DNA of 22,325 nucleotides, taken from Methanocella_A sp035319305 (GTDB taxonomy: Archaea > Halobacteriota > Methanocellia > Methanocellales > Methanocellaceae). The translations under genes were made by a program, and so were the position numbers. Positions 1 to 6,401 of this stretch are shown one piece after another. Under the pieces are notes generated by a model. The model did not search any database. It was given only the letters and a program-made list of their open reading frames with translations, and had not been told where the DNA came from. Numbering within the stretch: position 1 is the first letter of the stretch; each line of letters starts with the position of its first letter. The DNA lies in NCBI GenBank assembly GCA_035319305.1, contig DATHCY010000027.1, positions 1 to 22,325 on the forward strand, written 5' to 3'.

Positions 1-80
1 CAGCTGCAGCACCCGCAGCAGCCGCTCACCAATAGCGCCGCGGCAACCAGTAGAAAAACGATCAATAATTTGCCACTCAA
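1..80 (-). CDS. Partial lipoprotein precursor, N-terminal signal only
   Basis: The reverse strand from a TTG at 80 reads a lipoprotein-type signal: a short polar start (MSGK), a hydrophobic core (LLIVFLLVAAALL) and a lipobox VSGC followed by more cysteines (CGCCS). The gene runs off the left edge of the window, so its function is unknown. A stop lies directly before the TTG in this frame, which supports TTG as the start. An ATG at 84 opens a different frame without this signal. No strong ribosome binding site is visible. A lipid-anchored secreted protein is inferred from the signal alone. Confidence 0.5.
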   Translation of the reverse strand, partial: MSGKLLIVFLLVAAALLVSGCCGCCS

Positions 81-372
81 TCATATACCCAGATGGTGTT
101 TCGCCCACAAGAATATAAATCATTTGATATGCATACCTCCAAGTTGATTGGTAAGTCGGAGCAATGCTTCGGGGTTCTTTATGCCGAGCCGATGCTTGGT
201 GTACTGATCGTTTGTGTGGCTGGCGAGAAACAAGTTTATGTGTGTCGGGAACCCCGTTGGTGGGGCTTCAGTTCTCTGCTGGTGATAGATAAGTGATGTT
301 GAGAACCTTTATGCTGCGCTACTTTGCGGCGAATCTCTGTGCAAGCCCTGGAGATATCTTTTTGGAAACAGA

Positions 373-1266
373 ATGGCTTTAACCTTTGACTTTCCATATT
401 TTTACCTGATGAGTGGCTCTATCCTTCTCGTTTCGGACGTACACGCGGACATTCAGGCTTTGGACGACATCCTCGCGATCGCTTATAGTGGCGATTTTTC
501 AAAGCGCTACGGCCCTTTGAAAAAGATCCTCAACCTGGGGGATCTGCTGGAGCGGGGGTATCATCCTCGGGAAGTGGTCGAGAGACTGAAAAAGCTTAAC
601 GTCGAGTCAGTGATTGGTAACCATGAGGAGGCGTTCCTGTTTTCGCGGCCGATCAGCACTCCCGACGCTAAGAGTCTGGTTGCGCACCGGGATTATCGTG
701 CCTCGGGGGAATATGGGGATTTTTTCGAAGGCATGCCAAAGACAATTATCGACCGGTCTATGCTGCTTTTTGCGGCGCACGGAGGGCCTCTAGATCAGTC
801 CTCGCTGGTCTCTGCGAATGTGGGTGATGGGGCGTGGACCTTCTCTCCGACTTGGCAGCGCATATCTGAGGCGGGCAGGAGCTACGCAGCCAGCGATGGT
901 TATCACTATCTACCTGATGAGGCTTTCGCCGAGGTAAAGGCCGTGTTTAAAAGGGACGGGTTTATCATCGTCTGCGGCCACGACCATAAAGAAGTCGTCT
1001 ATCGCCAGAAGAATGGCGTTGTTAACAACGTGCTCGCCGGGCTGGAAGAGCACATAATCGATCTAGGAGGTAGGCGCGTTCGGGAAAAGAGACTGGATAT
1101 CGAGGATGATTCGAATTATCTTATTCGGATTGGCATAGCCGGCCCGGAAGGATATCTGCCCAGAGGATGGATGGACAGATCATATTTTGGCGTTATAGAG
1201 AGAAAGGATGGTCGCCGCACTTTTTACCTGCTGAGTTTCGATCGGCAACAGCGAGATAACCTTTAA
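373..1266 (+). CDS. Calcineurin-like metallophosphoesterase
   Basis: The 297-residue protein carries the ordered motifs of a two-metal phosphoesterase: SDVHA (21-25), GDLLERG (56-62, a variant of GDxxDRG with Glu for Asp), GNHE (82-85), a single His in AAHGG (about 136) and GHDH (202-205). These residues bind the metals and phosphate in the family. The PPP-like spacing suggests a soluble phosphatase or nucleotidase; the substrate cannot be told. About 85 residues follow the last metal motif and I do not recognise them. The start is uncertain: ATG 373 gives 12 extra residues, while ATG 409 begins just before the first strand (MSGSILLVSD). A weak GGA precedes 373 and no site precedes 409. It stands alone, with IS-type debris downstream. 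Confidence 0.8.
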   Translation: MALTFDFPYFYLMSGSILLVSDVHADIQALDDILAIAYSGDFSKRYGPLKKILNLGDLLERGYHPREVVERLKKLNVESVIGNHEEAFLFSRPISTPDAKSLVAHRDYRASGEYGDFFEGMPKTIIDRSMLLFAAHGGPLDQSSLVSANVGDGAWTFSPTWQRISEAGRSYAASDGYHYLPDEAFAEVKAVFKRDGFIIVCGHDHKEVVYRQKNGVVNNVLAGLEEHIIDLGGRRVREKRLDIEDDSNYLIRIGIAGPEGYLPRGWMDRSYFGVIERKDGRRTFYLLSFDRQQRDNL

Positions 1267-1555
1267 AATTTGCTTTCCATGGTTTTTTAAAATCACTGGC
1301 ATGCCAGTCAGGAGCGAAAAAGGCACCGGGTGAATACGTATTACTGATCGACCCGGTCGGAGTATGGGCAAAGGTGCTTGGAAGATGGCAGTTTCGCGGG
1401 GTCACATATGCAGCGAGGGCTTAATCCACCGATAGTTATGATATCCAGCTCACCAGCGCTGTTTATGTCTCCATAGCAAGGCTTACCGTTCAAGGCTTTC
1501 CTCGCGATCCTTATCTATGGTTAATTATAGCCTCTTACGATAAACGGGGCCGTGG
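1267..1555. other. Non-coding stretch, nothing recognised
   Basis: No coding frame with recognisable protein character is present between the phosphoesterase and the IS-type hairpin. The short overlapping minus-strand frames at 1180-1405 look like shadows of the phosphoesterase end. Confidence 0.4.
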
Positions 1556-1900
1556 AGAGAAAGCCCACCGGCTTTAGCTGTGGGTGAATCCGCCCCTCGA
1601 ATCCCAACATCGCAAGGGTTTTAGCCTATTGTATCTATCCTCATGTACCAGGTCATTGCGTACTTGCGTCCGTATGGCGTATACCATAGGAACTTGTATC
1701 CTGCAGAACCCATCGGGTTGCTGTGATACGTTGAAGGGTGCTGGAATGTTCGGGCGGTACTCGTCTGCGCCCGTTGCCGATAGTACACTTCGATTGCAAC
1801 AAGAGGAGGATTGTTGCAAAGGGAGCACTGATACCCCCAACGCGGCTCCAGCTTAGTACGGCTGACCGTAGAACTCCGCAAGCTTTAGCTGTGGGAGTAT
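1556..1900 (+). mobile_element. Decayed or non-autonomous IS200/IS605-type element (two end hairpins)
   Basis: At 1556-1603 there is a hairpin built on CCCACCGGCTTTAGCTGTGGG followed by TGAATC. The same 29-base core with the same flanks recurs at 3711, just before an IS200 tnpA remnant. At 1873-1898 a second imperfect hairpin (ACTCC...AGCTTTAGCT...GGAGT) carries the same TTTAGCTGTGGG string and is followed by GTATGTCAGG. Subterminal hairpins like these are typical of IS200/IS605 ends, where they are recognised by the Y1 transposase, and in tnpB elements the right end also forms part of the guide RNA. No tnpA or tnpB reading frame lies between them, so this is at most a non-autonomous derivative or orphan end RNA. 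The assignment rests on the shared hairpin and is inference; exact borders are unknown. Confidence 0.45.
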
Positions 1901-1975
1901 GTCAGGGAATCCATAGCTGATTTAGCTGCTGCAGCAGCTTGTATAGCTGCATTTGCTTCTTTTGTACCATTATCG
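1885..1975 (-). pseudogene. Possible alanine-rich coding remnant
   Basis: Read on the minus strand, 1975 to 1885 gives a protein-like string (GTKEANAAIQ followed by five alanines, then AKSAMDSL) ending at a TAA that lies inside the IS-type hairpin. The perfect DNA palindrome AGCTGCTGCAGCAGCT (1924-1939) is the run of alanine codons. There is no start codon, and a stop in the 1977-2012 palindrome closes the frame upstream. It may be a gene fragment trapped between two repeats, or chance. Confidence 0.2.
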
Positions 1976-1976
1976 A

Positions 1977-2012
1977 GTCAACTACCTCGCCCTGAAGGAC
2001 GGGGTAGTTGAC
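1977..2012. repeat. Perfect 10-bp inverted repeat with extended hairpin
   Basis: GTCAACTACC (1977-1986) pairs perfectly with GGTAGTTGAC (2003-2012). The interior continues the stem with one mismatch around a TGAA loop (CGCCC against GGACG). Hairpins with a CCTCGCCCTGAAGG core are often seen at IS200/IS605 element ends in archaea, so this is probably a mobile-element end. It could also end transcription of the minus-strand fragment at 2069-2352. Confidence 0.5.
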
Positions 2013-2068
2013 TGAAATGGTTGCAGTCTCTAATGAGGGGCTGCGGTCAGCTATCCTGATCCTGTATA

Positions 2069-2352
2069 TTATGTGCTTGGCATGTTAGCGTCGTTCACTT
2101 CGTAAGTTTCAGCGTTGCCGCCCTCAACCCGGTGCAGGGTGAGTTCGTATGTGGTATACTTATCGCTGGTGGTCTCGAAGTTCAGTGTATCCTCGAAGCG
2201 CCCGTTCTGCCCCGGTTGGGTGAATTTTATCCGTGTCGCTATCCCAATCTGTGCCTATCCGGTAATATACGATGTAATTCCCGTCGGGTATCCTGGTGAT
2301 GGTGAACTCGTCACCACTCTGCATATACACGTTGATGACGGCCTTTGAGGGG
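2069..2352 (-). pseudogene. Frameshifted C-terminal fragment of a beta-rich surface-type protein
   Basis: The minus strand reads TAPSKAVINVYMQSGDEF and on to IPDGNYIVYYRIGTDWDSDTD in one frame. It then continues in the next frame as KFTQPGQNGRFEDTLNFETT and ends with VEGGNAETYEVNDANMPS and a TAA at 2071-2069. The switch is at an A4 run (TTTT at 2225-2228 on the plus strand); removing one base restores a single frame. A TGA just before TAPSK closes the frame upstream, so the N-terminal part is missing. The pattern IPDG-Y-VYY--G-DWD followed by a FED-L-F-TT strand resembles a small beta domain found at the C-terminus of exported proteins. I do not know its function. Homopolymer sequencing error is the alternative explanation of the frameshift. 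Confidence 0.55.
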
Positions 2353-2460
2353 GCAGTTCAGGGGAGCGCAGATGTGTCTTGAGTTAGTCTGTTATCGATC
2401 TGGAGTTTTTTGTCTCTGTTGTTGGCGTTAATCGGTGGGGTGTTAGTAATTTGTGTTGTT

Positions 2461-3039
2461 TTATGGTTTGGTTTTTGGTGTTGGTTTGAGGATGATTGAT
2501 CTGCTTAGGAGGAATCGTGGCTGTTCTGTTTCGACTAATCCGGTGTGGTGGGCGATTTCGATCATTTCGTCGAATCTTTTCTTTGGTGGGTGCGTTCGGT
2601 ACTCGATGATGTATAGGCTTCCGTCTGGCTTTAGTATCGTCTTGATTTCTTCCAGCATTTTTTGTTTGTCCGGTACTTCGTGGATCATGAAGAACGCGAT
2701 GGCTAGGTCGATCTTTTCTGTTACTCCGATCTTGTCCTCTGTGCATTTGTGCAGTATGATCCGGTTTTCGAGGTCTGTTCCTTTGATTTTGTTCTTTACG
2801 ATGTCGAGCATGCCTTGTTGTAGATCTGCGGCGATGACTTTGCCTGACTTTCCTACTTGGCGGGCGATCTCTGTTGTGAAGAAGCCGGGGCCGCAGCCTA
2901 GTTCCAGTACGATCATCCCTTCTTTCACGCGGTTGTCTAGTGTTTTCACCGGGTTTTGGATCACTTTCCTGATCCGGCTGTCAAGTAGTCCTGCGTGTTC
3001 GACAGCGCATATGCGCTCATATTGTTCCACTCTTTCCAT
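2461..3039 (-). CDS. Class I SAM-dependent methyltransferase (UbiE/Methyltransf_11-like)
   Basis: The protein has up to 192 residues. Motif I, ELGCGPG (46-52), binds S-adenosylmethionine; an acidic strand end follows (KVIAADLQQGML), then DLAIAFFMIHEVPD (motif IV region) and the post-motif LKPDGSLYIIE. These are hallmarks of small Rossmann methyltransferases. The substrate is not evident; menaquinone-type, lipid and xenobiotic or metalloid targets are all possible. The start needs care. ATG 3039 is directly abutted by GGAGG, whereas GTG 3030 (codon 4) sits 9 bases after it, so translation may begin at 3030. The gene lies 52 bases downstream of marR on the same strand, with a MarR-like palindrome in between. 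It is therefore probably the regulated target, either co-transcribed or with its own promoter. Confidence 0.82.
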   Translation of the reverse strand: MERVEQYERICAVEHAGLLDSRIRKVIQNPVKTLDNRVKEGMIVLELGCGPGFFTTEIARQVGKSGKVIAADLQQGMLDIVKNKIKGTDLENRIILHKCTEDKIGVTEKIDLAIAFFMIHEVPDKQKMLEEIKTILKPDGSLYIIEYRTHPPKKRFDEMIEIAHHTGLVETEQPRFLLSRSIILKPTPKTKP

Positions 3040-3060
3040 CCTCCATTGGTTTTACTTTTG

Positions 3061-3075
3061 GTATAGTTGCTAGAC
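3061..3075. promoter_or_regulatory. Third MarR-like operator, between marR and the methyltransferase
   Basis: GTATAGTTGCTAGAC differs at three positions from the GTTTAGTTACTAAAC consensus of the two operators in front of marR. It lies 22 bases upstream of the methyltransferase ATG. It is inferred to be a weaker site of the same regulator. Confidence 0.45.
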
Positions 3076-3091
3076 ATTAGCGGGAAAAAAA

Positions 3092-3556
3092 TTATTGGAC
3101 TATTCCGTGGAAGTCGTCAGCGCACTTCTCGGCCACGAGCATGAACTTTTCGATGGTTATGAATTCGTCTGTCGTTATATCGCCATACGATCGCTCGAAT
3201 GAGTTGATGATCATCTGGTGATGTTGGTCATGTCCGTCTTTCGCGGTTCTGCCGGTCGGGGTCAGCTTCAGGAGGACTTCTTTCTCGTTGTCGGGGCTGT
3301 AGTATTTTACGACTAGGTCTTTTGTCGTCAGCTTGCTAACCATCTGGGAGACTGCTCCTTTAGTTACGCCTGTGTACGAGGCCATGTCGGTGATATTCAT
3401 CCCTTCGTTCATTCCGATGGCCTGTAGCAAATGGATCTCGGCGGGGGAGAGGAGATCGCCGGTGCCGTAGTCTCGGCATGTACATTCTGCCTCGTTCATT
3501 TTGGTGACGATCCTGATCCATATGTTCATTAGCTTTACGAATTCCTCTTTTGCCAT
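3092..3556 (-). CDS. MarR-family transcriptional regulator
   Basis: The 154-residue protein has the usual MarR length and layout: an N-terminal dimer helix, a winged helix-turn-helix (LSPAEIHLLQAIGMNEGMNI, then DMASYTGVTKGAVSQMVSKL as helix-turn-helix at about 55-80), a beta-wing (LVVKYYSPDNEKEVLLKLTP) and a C-terminal dimer helix. The N-terminus has a small cysteine cluster, AECTCRDYG, which could be a ligand, metal or thiol sensing site; that is speculation. It is the first gene of a pair with the methyltransferase. Two palindromes overlap its promoter, so autorepression is likely. The ATG at 3556 has only a weak GGGATGG-like site before it. Confidence 0.88.
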   Translation of the reverse strand: MAKEEFVKLMNIWIRIVTKMNEAECTCRDYGTGDLLSPAEIHLLQAIGMNEGMNITDMASYTGVTKGAVSQMVSKLTTKDLVVKYYSPDNEKEVLLKLTPTGRTAKDGHDQHHQMIINSFERSYGDITTDEFITIEKFMLVAEKCADDFHGIVQ

Positions 3557-3573
3557 CAGCCCATCCCACTATT

Positions 3574-3609
3574 GTTTAGTTACTATACATTATCGTTTAG
3601 TAACTAAAC
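3574..3609. promoter_or_regulatory. Tandem MarR operators
   Basis: Two 15-bp palindromes occur in tandem: GTTTAGTTACTATAC (3574-3588, one mismatch) and GTTTAGTAACTAAAC (3595-3609, perfect apart from the centre). Their centres are 21 bp apart, two helical turns, so two dimers could bind the same face. Read together, the outer arms also form a perfect 15-bp inverted repeat (3571-3585 and 3598-3612). They sit between the TATA-like box and the marR start, where bound protein would block initiation. Confidence 0.75.
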
Positions 3610-3617
3610 AATAATAC

Positions 3618-3625
3618 TATTTAAA
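3618..3625 (-). promoter_or_regulatory. TATA-like box of the marR operon
   Basis: The minus strand reads TTTAAATA, an archaeal TATA-like box. About 25 bases further on lies operator 3595-3609, so transcription would begin inside the operator. Confidence 0.55.
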
Positions 3626-3710
3626 GATTACTACCCACCCCACGGCAGCATCTTACACATCGAGCTATAGACTCAATATTACAGCACTTTACGATCTCGG
3701 GCTGTGAGGT

Positions 3711-3760
3711 AGAGAAAGCCCACCGGCTTTAGCTGTGGGATGAATCTACCCATCGAATCT
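3711..3760 (+). repeat. IS200/IS605-type end hairpin, second copy
   Basis: This shares an identical core of about 29 bases with 1556-1584, including the CCCAC...GTGGG hairpin, and both copies continue into TGAATC and TCGAATC. It ends 52 bases before the tnpA remnant start codon, the position expected of the left end of an IS200 element. Confidence 0.6.
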
Positions 3761-3812
3761 CTTTGCATTATACCAGAAGGGATTGTGTAATTGCCAATTG
3801 TATAATGTCATA

Positions 3813-3935
3813 ATGGTTAGTAACAGGTGGACTTATCGCAGCACAACTGTCTATAATATTGGCTACCATATCATATGGTGTCCGAAATACAGGCGTAAAG
3901 TTCTAACTGGGTGTGTAGAGAAGTTTCAAGAATGA
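3813..3935 (+). pseudogene. tnpA: IS200-type Y1 transposase (tnpA) N-terminal remnant
   Basis: The frame from ATG 3813 reads 40 residues that include VYNIGYHIIWCPKYRRKVL. This is the conserved N-terminus of IS200/IS605 TnpA (the usual form is YHIVWCPKYRRKVL). A TGA stops it at 3935 and nothing resembling the catalytic HUH motif or the tyrosine helix follows; a full TnpA has about 130-150 residues. With the hairpin at 3711 it forms the left part of an internally deleted IS200-like element. A separate MITE is inserted 26 bases downstream. Confidence 0.8.
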
Positions 3936-3961
3936 CTATAGCTGCAGGCACGTCTGCTCTA

Positions 3962-4053
3962 GGGCGTGTCCCAATTTTGCTGTAAAATTCCAGTTGGCCT
4001 CTACGATGCTCTTTGGTTGACCTATAATTTTACAGCAAAATTGGGGTATGCCC
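3962..4053. mobile_element. 92-bp MITE with 28-bp terminal inverted repeats and 8-bp target duplication
   Basis: The left end GGGCGTGTCCC continues into AATTTTGCTGTAAAATT and pairs with the right end; read inward from 4053 the right end is GGGCATACCCC followed by the same AATTTTGCTGTAAAATT. The arms match over 28 bp with three mismatches, all in the outer 8 bases. The element is flanked by the direct repeat CTGCTCTA at 3954-3961 and 4054-4061, a clean 8-bp target site duplication. It has no coding capacity, so it must have been moved by a transposase elsewhere. The GGGC-TGTCCC type of end is reminiscent of IS5-like elements; that link is inference. A related core is found in the inverted repeat at 21543-21698. 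Confidence 0.8.
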
Positions 4054-4208
4054 CTGCTCTATAACTGGTCTGTGTAAGCCACCAGGGAAAGTGGTGGTGA
4101 GCTCGGATCAGGCTGGTTGGGGGGATTTTCTGTATGGCATTGTAATAATCATAGTATAGTGGCGAACCGCCTCCTGTTTCTATTCTGATGATCTTGAGCA
4201 CTATCGTC

Positions 4209-5435
4209 TCATGTTCTGGCTTTTCTCAGGTTTCTCCATCGGTCGTACCTCATGAAGCCGCCGACTACTAGTTTCATTACGGGGAAGGTTGGGCCTTCGA
4301 ATTCGCGTTTTACTTCTTTTAGGCGATTCGGGATTGGTATGTGTTGCGGGCAGGCTTTTGCGCATTTGTTGCACTCTTTACACTGGGACGCGTAGCCTGG
4401 TTTCTTCCCGAGGCTTCCGCCGACCATGATGGCGTACCCGAGCTGAGGATTGCCAGGGTAAGCCGAACCTCCCAGGTACTTGTTGTTGTACGATTCGAAG
4501 CATCCTGGGATGTCGACTCCCTTGGGGCAGGGCATGCAATATCGGCATCCTGTACAGCCTACTTTCATTAGTTTCCGGTAGGCGTCAGTTGCCCGGTCGA
4601 TCAGGTTGAGCTCTAGCTCAGAGAGCGATCCGGGGAGCGTTTCGCTCGCAATTTTGAGGTTCTCTTCGATGTGGCGCTCGTCGTTCATGCCTGACAGGAC
4701 CACTGTCACTTCGGGGCGGTTCCAGATCCATCGAAAAGCCCATTCCGCCGGAGTCCTTTTGATCGGCGCCTCATCCCATATCGTCTGCACGTCCGACGGT
4801 GCTCGGGCTAGGCTGCCGCCGCGGAGCGGTTCCATGATGATCACGCCGAGACCCTTTGAGGTGGCGTATTCTAGGCCTTCGGTGCCTGCTTGGCTTTTTT
4901 CATCCAGGATGTTGTACTGGATCTGGCAGAATTCCCAGTTGTAATCGTCCACGATCTCTTTGAAGTCTTTTTTTCCTGTGTGGGCGGAGAAGCCTATGTG
5001 CTTGATCCGGCCGTCCGCTTTCGCCTTCGCGATGAAGTCTGTCAAGCCCAGCTCTTTGAGTCTTTTCCAGCTGCTGCCGTTCATATTGTGGATCAGATAG
5101 TAGTCGACGTGATCGGTTCTCAGGTTGTCCAGCTGGAGCTTTAAGAAACGATCCATATCATCCCTGGATTTCACGTGCCAGTGGGGCATCTTTGTGGCTA
5201 GTTTAACTTTTTCACGGTAGCCGTCTGCGAGTGCCTTTCCCAGAAATGGCTCGCTGGCGCCCATATGGTATGGTACCGCCGTATCTAGGTAGTTGACCCC
5301 GTGGTCGATGGCATAGTGCAGCTGTTTTGCGGCTCTCTCTTCGTCGATCTTCCCGTTTTTCTCCGGGAGTCGCATGCAGCCAAAGCCTAGTATGGACAGC
5401 TCGTCGCCCGTCGATTTCATCTTCCTGTACAGCAT
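4209..5435 (-). CDS. Aldo/keto reductase with C-terminal 4Fe-4S ferredoxin-like motifs
   Basis: The N-terminal TIM-barrel reductase has the family tetrad: Asp in YLDTAVPY, Tyr of the same motif, Lys in LATKMP and His in YYLIHN (residues 51, 56, 82 and 116 from ATG 5435). The C-terminus adds a ferredoxin-like part with CTGCRYCMPCP and CKECNKCAKACP, which fits one or two 4Fe-4S clusters. This fusion is common in anaerobes and is annotated as ferredoxin-type aldo/keto reductase; the substrate is unknown. The longest frame opens with GTG 5444, but AAGGAAA is only 2 bases from it and about 11 from ATG 5435, so I prefer 5435. A TetR-type palindrome lies 33 bases upstream of that start, and the matching tetR gene next door is broken, so the gene may now be unregulated. 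Confidence 0.85.
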   Translation of the reverse strand: MLYRKMKSTGDELSILGFGCMRLPEKNGKIDEERAAKQLHYAIDHGVNYLDTAVPYHMGASEPFLGKALADGYREKVKLATKMPHWHVKSRDDMDRFLKLQLDNLRTDHVDYYLIHNMNGSSWKRLKELGLTDFIAKAKADGRIKHIGFSAHTGKKDFKEIVDDYNWEFCQIQYNILDEKSQAGTEGLEYATSKGLGVIIMEPLRGGSLARAPSDVQTIWDEAPIKRTPAEWAFRWIWNRPEVTVVLSGMNDERHIEENLKIASETLPGSLSELELNLIDRATDAYRKLMKVGCTGCRYCMPCPKGVDIPGCFESYNNKYLGGSAYPGNPQLGYAIMVGGSLGKKPGYASQCKECNKCAKACPQHIPIPNRLKEVKREFEGPTFPVMKLVVGGFMRYDRWRNLRKART

Positions 5436-5467
5436 CGTATTCACTTTCCTTGATCATTTACGCATGA

Positions 5468-5485
5468 ACTGACTGGTCAGCCAGT
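5468..5485. promoter_or_regulatory. TetR-type operator before the aldo/keto reductase
   Basis: ACTGACTGGTCAGCCAGT is a near-perfect 18-bp palindrome in the reductase promoter region. Its core TGACTGGTCAGCCA matches the second site at 6014-6027 at 11 of 14 positions. Confidence 0.6.
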
Positions 5486-5997
5486 AACAACGTGTAGAAT
5501 TACCTGCTTTGACACTCCGTCCAGCGCCAGCTCAAAGGAACTATCGATAAGCATTTCTGTCTGGTCTGCAGTCTGTGGGATGGGATCTTGATGACGGCTG
5601 CGCAGGCGCTTAATATCATTTCGACTGTCGGTCCCCGGCGGATGTCTTTCAGCTTCCTAACGCCGACGCCCTCCTTGATCAGCTCGTCGAAAAATTCGGA
5701 CTGTTTCAGCGCCTTTTCTTCGGTGATCTTCGTAATGTGGGGTGAGGCAGCGAACTGCTCTAAGAACAGCAGTTCCTTCGGGGGTTTCAGGTCCCAGCGA
5801 GTGGTGTTATTCCAGACGAAGCGCATCTTGCTTTACAGCGTTTTCCTGTCCTGCAGCCCGGTTGTCATCGTCCGGATCAGGTTGTCTTTGGTAGAGGCAT
5901 ACGCGCCGTTGATCAGAGCCCCCTTAGTCGGGAAATAGCGGAATAGCGTGCTCGTGACTACCTCTGCCTCTTTCTTTTCGTGTGTACTGTCTGACAC
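5477..5997 (-). pseudogene. Disrupted TetR-family regulator
   Basis: From GTG 5997, preceded by AGGTGA at good spacing, the minus strand reads a short N-terminus and then AEVVTSTLFRYFPTKGALI, the recognition helix and following turn of a TetR DNA-binding domain. About 30 residues that should form the first helices are missing. A TAA interrupts the frame after LQDRKTL. The same frame then resumes as MRFVWNNTTRWDLKPPKE and a typical TetR C-terminal ligand domain (FLEQFAASPHITKITEE, FDELIKEGVG). Near 5570 the frame shifts again, and the true end, MLIDSSFELALDGVSK, is read in another frame. A deletion, a stop and a frameshift mean it cannot make a working repressor. It is adjacent to, and was probably the regulator of, the aldo/keto reductase; both promoters keep the palindrome. 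Confidence 0.8.
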
Positions 5998-6013
5998 GTT
6001 TTCACCTGTGGAG

Positions 6014-6027
6014 TGACTAATCAGTCA
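6014..6027. promoter_or_regulatory. TetR-type operator before the broken tetR
   Basis: TGACTAATCAGTCA is palindromic around its four central bases and lies 17 bases upstream of the tetR GTG start. It resembles the site at 5470-5483, as expected for an autoregulated repressor. Confidence 0.55.
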
Positions 6028-6142
6028 TTGACTGTGAGGTACCATAAAGCTTGCTATACCCAATATTAAGACACAAACACTACAATGTTTAGCCATCGGC
6101 TCGCACTCCTCCATCTATTTTATCAAAAACGAGCACAGAGCG

Positions 6143-6176
6143 AGAGAAACCCCAGCCTATTCAGGCTGGATGAATC
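6143..6176 (+). repeat. IS200/IS605-type end hairpin, third and divergent copy
   Basis: A perfect 7-bp stem (CCAGCCT 6152-6158, AGGCTGG 6163-6169) is flanked by AGAGAAA on the left and ATGAATC on the right. The copies at 1556 and 3711 have the same frame (AGAGAAA, hairpin, TGAATC) with a different stem sequence. Structure and flanks are kept while stem bases change, as in related IS ends. Confidence 0.45.
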
Positions 6177-6380
6177 GAGTCTCGTCGGCTCATAGATATC
6201 TAAGAAACCGCTATTACCTACCAGCTTACAACGACGCGTAGTGTCAATTCGCAAGGGGCTGCAAGGGGTGTTGGCGGTCGTAATAATACAAGGGGGACCG
6301 GGAACCGGCCCATGCCGGAGAAAAACCGGAACCTGAAAGGGAGATTAGCACCACCATCAAGTATGGCAAGCCCTTTTCAA
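6177..6380. other. GC-rich non-coding stretch, possible IS or RNA remnant
   Basis: No protein-like frame is seen on either strand. The part at 6240-6340 is rich in short self-complementary strings such as CCGGGAACCGG and GGCCCATGCCGG, which could fold. It follows an IS-type hairpin and may be the other end of the same decayed element. It lies downstream of the radical SAM gene, so part of it may be 3' untranslated sequence of that operon. Confidence 0.3.
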
Positions 6381-6401
6381 TGAGTCAAGAGCCTTGACTC
6401 A
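6381..6401 (-). terminator. Hairpin overlapping the stop of the radical SAM gene
   Basis: TGAGTCAAG and CTTGACTCA form a perfect 9-bp stem with a 3-base loop. The outermost bases at 6399-6401 are the TGA stop codon of the radical SAM gene. It is probably a transcription terminator or a 3'-end stabiliser of the operon; there is no long T run after it. Confidence 0.5.

Noticed and set aside
93..296. 67-codon open frame on the plus strand
   Set aside because: No ribosome site, no recognisable motif, and composition unlike the neighbouring genes. It lies in the promoter-side gap between the lipoprotein and the phosphoesterase.
1574..1920. Several overlapping open frames on both strands
   Set aside because: They overlap one another inside the IS-type element and none shows protein family features.
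2453..3073. 206-codon plus-strand frame rich in Ser, Phe and Ile
   Set aside because: It is the antisense shadow of the methyltransferase, which has clear SAM motifs.
3954..4061. Repeat considered as a CRISPR or terminator
   Set aside because: There is only one unit, and the 8-bp duplication with long inverted ends fits a MITE far better.
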